A DNA stretch of 64,000 bases, taken from Candidatus Hydrogenedentota bacterium. Lineage in GTDB: Bacteria; Hydrogenedentota; Hydrogenedentia; Hydrogenedentales; SLHB01. Positions 35,617-43,075 of this stretch are shown one piece after another. The stretch lies in assembly GCA_029552745.1 (NCBI GenBank), contig JAKPDK010000070.1, positions 248,001 to 312,000 of the forward strand, read 5' to 3'. A program made the translations under genes and the position numbers. The number at the start of each line of letters is the position of its first letter. Positions within the stretch are counted from its first letter, which is position 1. The notes under the pieces were generated by a model. It saw nothing but the letters and a program-made list of their open reading frames with translations, was not told where the DNA came from and did not search any database.

Positions 35617-37002
35617 ATGAGACAAGTAAAATTTTCAAGGCGTGTTTTTATTTTTGGGACAGCCCTCGCAGCGACAGGTTGTGTCTCAAGCAAACCAAAA
35701 ATCCGCCGAGTTTCTGCGAATGAGAAGTTGAACATCGCGGGTATAGGTGTGGGCGGCCAGGGAAAGGGAGACCTCAGGAATTGTGGCACGGAGAATATCG
35801 TCGCTCTGTGTGATGTAGATTGGAATCGCGCTGCCGACACATTCAAGACGTTTCCAAACGCGAAACGCTACAAAGATTTTCGGGTGATGCTGGAAAAAGA
35901 GAAGGACATAGATGCGGTTGTCATCAGCACACCGGACCACACGCATGCGGTTGCAGCCATGGCCGCTATGGAGCTGGGGAAGCACGTTCGGGTGCAGAAG
36001 CCGTTAACCCACTCTATCTATGAGGCGCGAAAACTTATGGAGGCGGCGAGAAGATATGGTGTATCGACGGCCATGGGGAATCAGGGGCATTCGGGGGATG
36101 GTGTTCGACAAATGTGTGAGATTCTGTGGTCGGACGCAATAGGTTTTGTGCGAGAGGTGCATATTTGGACGAATCGTCCGGTATGGCCTCAAGGCATAAA
36201 ACGCCCGGCGAAAACTGATCCGGTTCCTGATTATCTCGATTGGGATCTCTGGTTGGGTCCAGCTCCGGAACGTCCGTATGTCAATATCCATCCCGATACA
36301 AATCAACCTTGTTATTGTCCGTTTGTGTGGCGTGGCTGGTGGGATTTTGGATGTGGGGCTCTTGGAGACATGGCTTGTCACATCATGGATCCAGCGTACT
36401 GGTCTTTACAATTAGGTTTGCCCACAAAAGTGGAATGTGTGACTCAAGAAGGCAACAACAGTGAGACATGTCCTGTCAAGTCTATTATCAAGTACGAATT
36501 TCCGGCTCGTCCTTTCAGGGAGAACTATCCGAGTGTCAAGTGGTATGGCAAGACACTGCCTCCGGTCACGGTCTACTGGTACGACGGGGGATTAATGCCG
36601 CCGAGACCAGAGGGGGTATCGCCGGATGAAAAGTTGGGCGATGGAGATAACGGTTCGTATTTTGTGGGAGAGAAAGGTGTCGCGACAACCGGCTGCTATG
36701 GCGGTGACACTCGCCTAGTGCCCGCAGCGAAGATGCAAGATTTCAAGATGCCGGACCCGGTTATTCCGCGAGTTCCGGATGGCAATTCCCACCAGGACTG
36801 GATCCGTTCGTGCAAGGACGGCAAACCTCACTGTGCGAATTTCGACTATGCTTCGCCGTTTACGGAAGTGGTTTTGCTGGGTAATTTGGCAGTACGGAGC
36901 GGTGCCCCTATTGAATGGGACAGTGGTAACATGCGGGTAACAAACGTGCCGGAAGCCAATCAGTTTGTGAAGCGTGAATATCGCAAAGGTTGGACACTTT
37001 AA
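35617..37002 (+). CDS. Gfo/Idh/MocA oxidoreductase, exported paralogue 1
   Basis: A 461-residue protein with a twin-arginine-like N-terminus (FSRRVFIFGTALAATGC) whose hydrophobic stretch ends in Cys22, a likely lipoprotein site. The NAD(P)-binding domain has LNIAGIGVGGQGKGDLRN and VISTPDHTHAVAAMAAM, then the catalytic HVRVQKPLTHS; the EKP triad is QKP. The C-terminal part contains MGNQGHSGDGVRQMCE, DYLDWDLWLGPAP, CPFVWRGWWDFGCGALGDM and YWYDGGLMPPRP, seen in a subgroup expanded in Planctomycetes-like bacteria. It probably oxidises a sugar or polyol; substrate unknown. Closed by a terminator at 37024-37050. Confidence 0.93.
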   Translation: MRQVKFSRRVFIFGTALAATGCVSSKPKIRRVSANEKLNIAGIGVGGQGKGDLRNCGTENIVALCDVDWNRAADTFKTFPNAKRYKDFRVMLEKEKDIDAVVISTPDHTHAVAAMAAMELGKHVRVQKPLTHSIYEARKLMEAARRYGVSTAMGNQGHSGDGVRQMCEILWSDAIGFVREVHIWTNRPVWPQGIKRPAKTDPVPDYLDWDLWLGPAPERPYVNIHPDTNQPCYCPFVWRGWWDFGCGALGDMACHIMDPAYWSLQLGLPTKVECVTQEGNNSETCPVKSIIKYEFPARPFRENYPSVKWYGKTLPPVTVYWYDGGLMPPRPEGVSPDEKLGDGDNGSYFVGEKGVATTGCYGGDTRLVPAAKMQDFKMPDPVIPRVPDGNSHQDWIRSCKDGKPHCANFDYASPFTEVVLLGNLAVRSGAPIEWDSGNMRVTNVPEANQFVKREYRKGWTL

Positions 37003-37023
37003 GACACTTGCATTTACCAGGAT

Positions 37024-37050
37024 GCCCCTCTTCGGAGGGGCTTTTTATTT
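37024..37050 (+). terminator. Rho-independent terminator after Gfo/Idh paralogue 1
   Basis: GCCCCTC (37024-37030), a TTCG loop and GAGGGGC (37035-37041) are followed by TTTTTATTT. The stable TTCG tetraloop and T run make it strong. Confidence 0.92.
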
Positions 37051-37074
37051 GTCTATTTTGTAGTTGTTAATTTT

Positions 37075-37103
37075 TTGATTAGCCGCATTCTCAGGCGTAT
37101 CGT
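37075..37103 (+). promoter_or_regulatory. Candidate sigma-70 promoter of Gfo/Idh paralogue 2
   Basis: TTGATT (37075-37080), 17 nt and TATCGT (37098-37103), 54 nt before the start codon and after the upstream terminator. Four of six bases match in each box. Confidence 0.35.
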
Positions 37104-37157
37104 AATTAGTTTGAATTCGAGCATGTCCGAAACATTTTTGGGTTGTCATAGGAGAAA

Positions 37158-38552
37158 ATGAAAATGAGTAAAAGAGGTTTTTCCAGGCGTGTGTTTCTGT
37201 TTGGAAGCGTGGTACTTGCAGCAGGTTGTAAAACAACACCACGGAGGGCATTGCGGCGTATTTCCCCGAACGAAAAACTAAACATTGCCGGAATTGGCGC
37301 AGGGGGAAAGGGTAGAGGTGATATTCGAAACTGCGCATCGGAAAACATTGTAGCCCTGTGTGATGTTGATGATAATCGAGCTGCGGAGTCTTTCAAGACC
37401 TTCCCAAATGCCAAGCGCTATCGGGATTATCGGCAGATGCTCGAAAAAGAACGAGACATAGACGCTGTTCTCGTGTCTACGCCTGACCATTCGCATTTTC
37501 CTGCCGCTATGATTGCTATGGAGCTCGGAAAACATGTTTTCGTACAGAAACCTCTCACACACTCGGTTTATGAAGCACGGCGAATTACGGAAGCGGCACG
37601 CAAGTACCAGGTTGTTACTCAAATGGGAAATCAGGGGCATGCGGGGGACGGAGTGCGTGAACTATGCGAGCTCCTTTGGACGAATACCATTGGTTTTGTG
37701 CGCGAAGTGCACATCTGGACCGATCGTCCTTTGTGGTTACAAGGGGGCACACGTCCCAAAGGAAGTGATCCCGTTCCGGACTACCTTGACTGGGATTTGT
37801 GGTTAGGTCCTGCACCTAAACGTCCGTATGTAAGTAAATATCCTGGAACAGACAAAGATTGTTATTGTCCTTGGGTATGGAGAGGCTGGTGGGATTTCGG
37901 GTGCGGTGCGCTAGGCGATATGGGCTGCCACATCATGGATCCAGCAAATTGGGCGCTTCAGCTTGGTTCCCCCACAAGTGTGGAGTGTGTGAAGCAGGAA
38001 GGTATGACCGACGAAATGGGACCGACGAAGTCCATTATTAAGTATGAGTTCCCTGCGCGCAAATTCCGAGAGAATTTTCCACAAGTTGCTTGGTATGGCA
38101 AGACGTTGCCACCTGTGACGGTATATTGGTATGACGGAGGATATATGCCGCCGCGACCGAACGGAGTTCCTGAGACCGAGCAATTGGGCGAAGGCGCGAA
38201 CGGTTCGTACTTTGTCGGCGAGAGCGGGATTGTAACCACGGGTTGTTATGGAAACGACACAAGGCTTGTTCCTGCAACGCAAAATGCGCAAATAAAAAAG
38301 CCCGACCCGTTTATTCCGCGGATACCTGGTGGGAGTCCACATGCTGAGTGGATAGCGGCAATCAAAGAGGGGCGCCAACCTGGGTCAAATTTCAATTATG
38401 CTGGGCCTTTGACGGAGATGGTGTTGCTCGGAAATGTTGCGGTTCGGGCGGGCGTCAAGCTGGAATGGGATCCCGTTGCCTTGAGAATTCCGAATTGTCC
38501 CGATGCGGAACGTTTCTTGCGTCGGGAACCACGTCGTGGGTGGCGTGTCTAG
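37158..38552 (+). CDS. Gfo/Idh/MocA oxidoreductase, exported paralogue 2
   Basis: A 464-residue close paralogue of the preceding gene over the whole length. The Tat/lipoprotein-like start is FSRRVFLFGSVVLAAGC, the Rossmann motif LNIAGIGAGGKGRGDIRN, then VSTPDHSHFPAAMIAM, HVFVQKPLTHS (again QKP), MGNQGHAGDGVRELCE, CPWVWRGWWDFGCGALGDM and YWYDGGYMPPRP. AGGAGAAA precedes the ATG. Between the two genes lie a terminator and a candidate promoter, so they appear separately regulated despite arising by tandem duplication. Substrate unknown. Confidence 0.93.
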   Translation: MKMSKRGFSRRVFLFGSVVLAAGCKTTPRRALRRISPNEKLNIAGIGAGGKGRGDIRNCASENIVALCDVDDNRAAESFKTFPNAKRYRDYRQMLEKERDIDAVLVSTPDHSHFPAAMIAMELGKHVFVQKPLTHSVYEARRITEAARKYQVVTQMGNQGHAGDGVRELCELLWTNTIGFVREVHIWTDRPLWLQGGTRPKGSDPVPDYLDWDLWLGPAPKRPYVSKYPGTDKDCYCPWVWRGWWDFGCGALGDMGCHIMDPANWALQLGSPTSVECVKQEGMTDEMGPTKSIIKYEFPARKFRENFPQVAWYGKTLPPVTVYWYDGGYMPPRPNGVPETEQLGEGANGSYFVGESGIVTTGCYGNDTRLVPATQNAQIKKPDPFIPRIPGGSPHAEWIAAIKEGRQPGSNFNYAGPLTEMVLLGNVAVRAGVKLEWDPVALRIPNCPDAERFLRREPRRGWRV

Positions 38553-38696
38553 CATAAAACACCGCTATTAACCTTCATCGGACGGGATTGGCGTAGAAGT
38601 CCACTCTCCTGCCCATTTATCAATGTTTTCTGTCGCCGATTTGAGATTTTGTAAAATGTCGTGTCAAGTTCTTGTTTTTGGAAAGGTACCTGAACC

Positions 38697-41009
38697 TTGG
38701 TGCAAGAAGAAGAAACTGGAGTCATTGATCCAATCTGCGGTATGACAGTTTTTCCGAGCAAGGCGCGTTTCTCTTGCGAGCGCAATGGAGAGACGTACTA
38801 CTTTTGCTCGGAGTATTGTTTGAAAAAATTTCGCGAATCTAGCACCGTTTCGCCGCGCACGGACTCTTTAGCCCACTCCCAAACGGGTACGACTTATTTT
38901 TGCCCCATGTGTCCGGACGTTCGGCAGGAGACCCCAGGCGCGTGTCCGCATTGTGGTATGTCTCTTCAACCGGAGTCGGCGGATGCAGGTATTTCACCTG
39001 AATACAAGGATATGCAGCGACGCTTATGGTTAGGCGTCGTCTTGACTTTTCCGATTGTTCTGCTGGCAATGGGTGAGATGAGTTCGCAGGACAAAGTCTT
39101 TTTCTTTGTGCCACGTTATTTATCGCCATGGATACAGTTTGCACTTGCGACAGCCGTTCTGATTTGGAGTGGACAACCGATTTTTCTTCGGGCGGTTCAA
39201 TCTGTGCGGAATCATTCATGGAACATGTTTACGCTAATTGGTCTCGGCTCCAGTGTGGCTTATTTGGTAAGTGTGGTCGGACTATTTGTTCCCCATGTTT
39301 TCCCCGAGACTTTTTTGGGGCATCATGGTCAGGTCCCCATTTATTTCGAAGCGGCTGCCGTCATTGTCACACTGGTAATACTGGGACAAGTGATTGAGCT
39401 TCGCGCTCGACTGAAAACAGGAGACGCCATTCGTTCGCTCCTTGAAATGGTACCTGCAAAAGCTCATGTTATCTCGTCATCTGGCAGCGAAGCAGATGTT
39501 CCTCTGGACAAAGTTTGTGTTGGGGACAAATTACGTGTTTTGCCCGGAGAAAGGGTGCCTGTCGACGGAACCATTGTGGAGGGTTTCGCTACGATCGATG
39601 AGTCCGCATTCACCGGTGAGTCCATCCCCGTGGAAAAATCTCCGGGCGATGCAGTCATCGGCGGGAGCATGAACGGGATGGGTGCCTTTGTGATGATTGC
39701 GGAACGGGTAGGTTCTGACACGCTTCTTGCCCAGATTATTCAAACAGTTCGCGAGACACAACGGAGTCGTGCGCCGATTCAACGCACAGTGGACAAAGTG
39801 GCGGCGTTTTTTGTTCCCGCTGTAGTGGGGATTTCCATGTTGGCTTTTGTGGTTTGGTTGATATGGGGACCCGAACCACGTTTCTCTCATGCTTTATTGA
39901 GTGCAGTCTCGGTACTGATTATAGCTTGCCCGTGTGCACTAGGTTTGGCGACACCTATGTCGATTATGGTCGCTGTCGGCGTTGGGGCTCGCCACGGTAT
40001 CCTTGTGCGCAAGGCAGAAGTGTTTGAATTATTGAGTCGCGTGGACACTCTTGTCATGGACAAAACAGGAACGCTCACCGAGGGAAAACCCAAGCTTGTG
40101 AGCGTCATTAATCTCGCTTGGTGTCCGCAGAGCGAACTTTTGGCTTTGGCTGCTGGCTTGGAGCAGTCAAGTGAGCATCCCCTGGCTGGCGCTATTGTTC
40201 AGGGTGTTCGGGCAAGAGGAGTAGCGTTGCCGGCATCCGCCGAATCCTTTTCTTACCATCCTGGGAAAGGTGTTGAGGGAATTGCTTCAGGGAGAAAAGT
40301 TGTTTTGGGGAATCGGCGTTTTCTTGAGGAACAAAATGTAGTATTGACGGAGCTTGATCGGCAAGCGGAGATACTGCGTCAAGAAGGACAAACCGTTGTT
40401 TATGTGGCTGTCGACGGCAGACCTGCCGGCATACTCGGGATTGCAGATAGCCTACGTGTATCAGCGCCGGAGGCAGTTCAGATACTTCAGAAACATGGAA
40501 TTCAGGTTATTATGGCGACGGGAGACAATTTGAAAACCGCCCAAACGATAGCGTCTCAATTGCGAATAACCGAAGTTTATTCTGATTTATTGCCGAATGA
40601 TAAGCGGGATATTGTGCTCCAACTGAAGAAAAAAGGTCAGAAAGTGGCTATGGCGGGCGACGGGGTGAACGATGCCCCCGCGTTGGCATGTGCCGATGTA
40701 GGGTTAGCAATGGGAACGGGGGCAGCTTTGGCTGTCGAAAGCGCCGGCGTGACGGTTTTGCGTGGGGATGTTTTGGGTATCGTAAAGGCGTACCTTCTTA
40801 GCCGAGCTACTGTGCGAAATGTGTGGGAAAATCTTTTCTTTGCATTTGCGTATAACCTAGTCTGTGTACCCGTAGCGGCTGGGGTGTTGTATCCTTATTG
40901 GGGAATCGTGCTGAACCCTATGTTTGGTGCCTTTGCCATGAGTTTTAGTTCTGTGTCCGTAGTGCTGAATGCGCTACGACTCCGCAAAGTAAAGTTGAAT
41001 GTAGTTTGA
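38697..41009 (+). CDS. Copper-type P1B ATPase with YHS and CPxC N-terminal metal domains
   Basis: The 770 residues start with a YHS-type domain (VIDPICGMTVFPSKARFSC, then YYFCSEYCLKKF), followed by a heavy-metal-binding domain YFCPMCPDVRQETPGACPHC. The transporter core has the intramembrane CPC motif (IIACPCALGLATP), the phosphorylation site DKTGTLT, TGES, the HP motif (SSEHPLAGAIV) and GDGVNDAPALA. CPC plus these N-terminal domains indicates a Cu(I) or Ag(I) ATPase of the CopA/CtpA kind. There is no classic HMA domain. It could start at TTG 38697 or GTG 38700; GGAAAGG lies upstream. The dehydrogenase gene follows after 4 nt. Confidence 0.95.
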   Translation: MVQEEETGVIDPICGMTVFPSKARFSCERNGETYYFCSEYCLKKFRESSTVSPRTDSLAHSQTGTTYFCPMCPDVRQETPGACPHCGMSLQPESADAGISPEYKDMQRRLWLGVVLTFPIVLLAMGEMSSQDKVFFFVPRYLSPWIQFALATAVLIWSGQPIFLRAVQSVRNHSWNMFTLIGLGSSVAYLVSVVGLFVPHVFPETFLGHHGQVPIYFEAAAVIVTLVILGQVIELRARLKTGDAIRSLLEMVPAKAHVISSSGSEADVPLDKVCVGDKLRVLPGERVPVDGTIVEGFATIDESAFTGESIPVEKSPGDAVIGGSMNGMGAFVMIAERVGSDTLLAQIIQTVRETQRSRAPIQRTVDKVAAFFVPAVVGISMLAFVVWLIWGPEPRFSHALLSAVSVLIIACPCALGLATPMSIMVAVGVGARHGILVRKAEVFELLSRVDTLVMDKTGTLTEGKPKLVSVINLAWCPQSELLALAAGLEQSSEHPLAGAIVQGVRARGVALPASAESFSYHPGKGVEGIASGRKVVLGNRRFLEEQNVVLTELDRQAEILRQEGQTVVYVAVDGRPAGILGIADSLRVSAPEAVQILQKHGIQVIMATGDNLKTAQTIASQLRITEVYSDLLPNDKRDIVLQLKKKGQKVAMAGDGVNDAPALACADVGLAMGTGAALAVESAGVTVLRGDVLGIVKAYLLSRATVRNVWENLFFAFAYNLVCVPVAAGVLYPYWGIVLNPMFGAFAMSFSSVSVVLNALRLRKVKLNVV

Positions 41010-41013
41010 ACAC

Positions 41014-41967
41014 ATGTGTCGTAAAAAGCTGCTCCTGATTTCTCCATTGCCTGAGGAATATATCCACCGGCTTGCTGCGCATTTCCCGCATCTTGTGATT
41101 GCCGATTGTACGCAAGATAGGGATCGTGTGCTGGATGAGATACGGGATGCGTCGTATGTTTTTGGTAGACCCACCCGGGAGCAGTTCCTGGCCGCCACAC
41201 GACTCGAATTCATTCAAGTCTGGACGCAAGGCGTTGAGAGCATTCTTTTCCCGGAACTCTTGGCGAGTAAGGTGATTGTCTCGAATGGCAAAGGCGTTTG
41301 GAGTCCCGCCATTGCGGAACACATTCTCGCCATGATTTTGGCATTGTACCGTGCCATACCGACTTATCTCTCTTTTCAGCATGAGAAACGATGGATACAA
41401 AAAGGGGTCACTTTGGACCGACTTGCCGGCAAGACGGTATGTTTTGTGGGAACAGGCGATATTGCAATGCATACCGTTCGACTACTTCAGGGGTTTGACT
41501 GCGCCATTATCGGTGTGAACCGGACGGGTGCCGTGCCGCCCGGCTTCGCGAAAGTGGTCGGCCGGGAAGGTTTACTGGATTTTTTGTCTTTGGCTGACAT
41601 TGTGTGTTGCGCATTACCCTTTACTCCAGAGACATATCATTTCATAAACGACGCCGCTTTTTCTGTTATGAAAAATACGGCGCTTTTTATCAACGTGGGC
41701 AGGGGAAAAACCGTGGATGAAAACGCTCTGATTCGGGCGCTTCAGGAGGACAAAATTGCTGGTGCCGGTTTGGACGTTTTCGAACAGGAACCACCCGCGC
41801 CTGACAGTCCCCTTTGGACGATGCCCAATGTGATCATCACACCGCACATCGCCGGTTTGGATTTGGAGCACTCCTCGCGGGCATTTGACTTGCTCGTCGA
41901 CAACCTGCAGCGAATAATGGAAAACCGCCCTGTGCGAAATCAGATTGACAAGTCAAGGGGATATTGA
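41014..41967 (+). CDS. D-isomer-specific 2-hydroxyacid dehydrogenase
   Basis: A 317-residue NAD(P)-dependent enzyme of the 2-hydroxyacid family. The catalytic domain has SNGKGVWSPAIAEHILAMIL; the NAD-binding site reads VCFVGTGDIAMHTVRLL (GxGxxA rather than GxGxxG). The NVGRGKTVDENALIRAL, GAGLDVFEQEP and ITPHIAG segments hold the catalytic Arg, Glu and His. It reduces a 2-oxoacid or oxidises a D-2-hydroxyacid; substrate unknown. It begins 4 nt after the P-ATPase stop, so the two are in one operon, although a functional link is not obvious. Confidence 0.94.
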   Translation: MCRKKLLLISPLPEEYIHRLAAHFPHLVIADCTQDRDRVLDEIRDASYVFGRPTREQFLAATRLEFIQVWTQGVESILFPELLASKVIVSNGKGVWSPAIAEHILAMILALYRAIPTYLSFQHEKRWIQKGVTLDRLAGKTVCFVGTGDIAMHTVRLLQGFDCAIIGVNRTGAVPPGFAKVVGREGLLDFLSLADIVCCALPFTPETYHFINDAAFSVMKNTALFINVGRGKTVDENALIRALQEDKIAGAGLDVFEQEPPAPDSPLWTMPNVIITPHIAGLDLEHSSRAFDLLVDNLQRIMENRPVRNQIDKSRGY

Positions 41968-41992
41968 CGTCTCTCGACAGGATGAAGCGGTA

Positions 41993-42949
41993 TTAAGAAG
42001 ATGTTCTTGCGTTTCGCATACGCGTGGCACAGTATGCAATACCCGCCGCGTTGATTCGGATGTCGCCGGCTAACCACTCCGCGTCTTCAGCGGTAGCGGT
42101 TATACCAGAGTCTTCCATTTGTCGATGCACGGCGCGCCTCACTTTTTCCTCGCACAGCGCGACCAGTGCCTCGCCTTCCAGGGGAGATTCTGCGACTTCA
42201 TGAAGAATCGCCGCCATATCTTCAATGGAACGCAACAAGGACGGGGCTGCAGCGGGGACGTTATCTAGGATACCAAAGTGTGTCAACGCTGCACGATGGG
42301 CGCCTATGTCGAGAATGCGTTTCACGCTTTCGCGGGCTTTGTCGGGCTCAAACTCGGTCGGTGCGGTGGAGCAAAGTACAAAGGGTCTTGTGCCGCGCAT
42401 AAACCTGGGATGGGAAACCCCGAAAGTATCTCCTGTGAAAGCGGTTTTCGATGTTTCGTCAAAGATGGTTATGTGATGTCTGGCATGTCCTGCGGTATGC
42501 AGGAAAACGAGTGTGCGTCCATTTAGGCTGATCTGTTCGTTATCATTTACTGCCCGTACCCGCTCTTCCGGCACGGCTTGAACCGTCCCATACAGGCGAG
42601 CAAAAAGCTCTTTCCCATACACTTGCTTTGCGCTTTTCACTAATCGGGTCGGATCGACCAAGTGGCGGACAGCACGGGGATGTGCCAACACAACAGCGTT
42701 TGGACATGCCTCCAGTAAGGCGGCCGTGCCTGCTGCATGGTCCAAGTGTATGTGAGTTACAATGAGGTATTTGACGGAGTCCGGAGTGTGCCCCGCATGT
42801 TTTAAGGCGTCCAGTAGAAGGGGAACTGCTTTGGGCGTGTTGTTGTCTACGAAGGCCGTTTCACCCTGTGAGATAATGAGGTACGCTGCAGCTCGCTCCG
42901 ACTTAACATAGTTACAGTCTATCGTTACAAGGTTATCGATCGTTTTCAT
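41993..42949 (-). CDS. Metallo-beta-lactamase-fold hydrolase
   Basis: From the preferred ATG at 42949 the protein has 318 residues. It opens with DNLVTIDCNYVKSERAAAYL and carries the MBL zinc motif THIHLDHAAG, then FLHTAGHARHHITIF, FTGDTFGVSHPRF and ALTHFGILDN, the ligands of the two-zinc site. The fold covers glyoxalase II, lactonases and other esterases; the closest features suggest a general MBL hydrolase with a C-terminal helical extension. An upstream in-frame start at 43030 adds 27 unlikely residues. It is convergent with the dehydrogenase gene and divergent from the YncE-phosphoesterase gene. Substrate unknown. Confidence 0.88.
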   Translation of the reverse strand: MKTIDNLVTIDCNYVKSERAAAYLIISQGETAFVDNNTPKAVPLLLDALKHAGHTPDSVKYLIVTHIHLDHAAGTAALLEACPNAVVLAHPRAVRHLVDPTRLVKSAKQVYGKELFARLYGTVQAVPEERVRAVNDNEQISLNGRTLVFLHTAGHARHHITIFDETSKTAFTGDTFGVSHPRFMRGTRPFVLCSTAPTEFEPDKARESVKRILDIGAHRAALTHFGILDNVPAAAPSLLRSIEDMAAILHEVAESPLEGEALVALCEEKVRRAVHRQMEDSGITATAEDAEWLAGDIRINAAGIAYCATRMRNARTSS

Positions 42950-43075
42950 ACCCGTTATTGTACGAAGAGAGACGGCCATTTTCCAAAATGGGTATGTTGG
43001 GGTGGGGTGGTGCGTTCGGTTGTGGTACACTGTAACGGCAGTTCAATAAATTTAAAGGTCTAGGAAAATCACACC

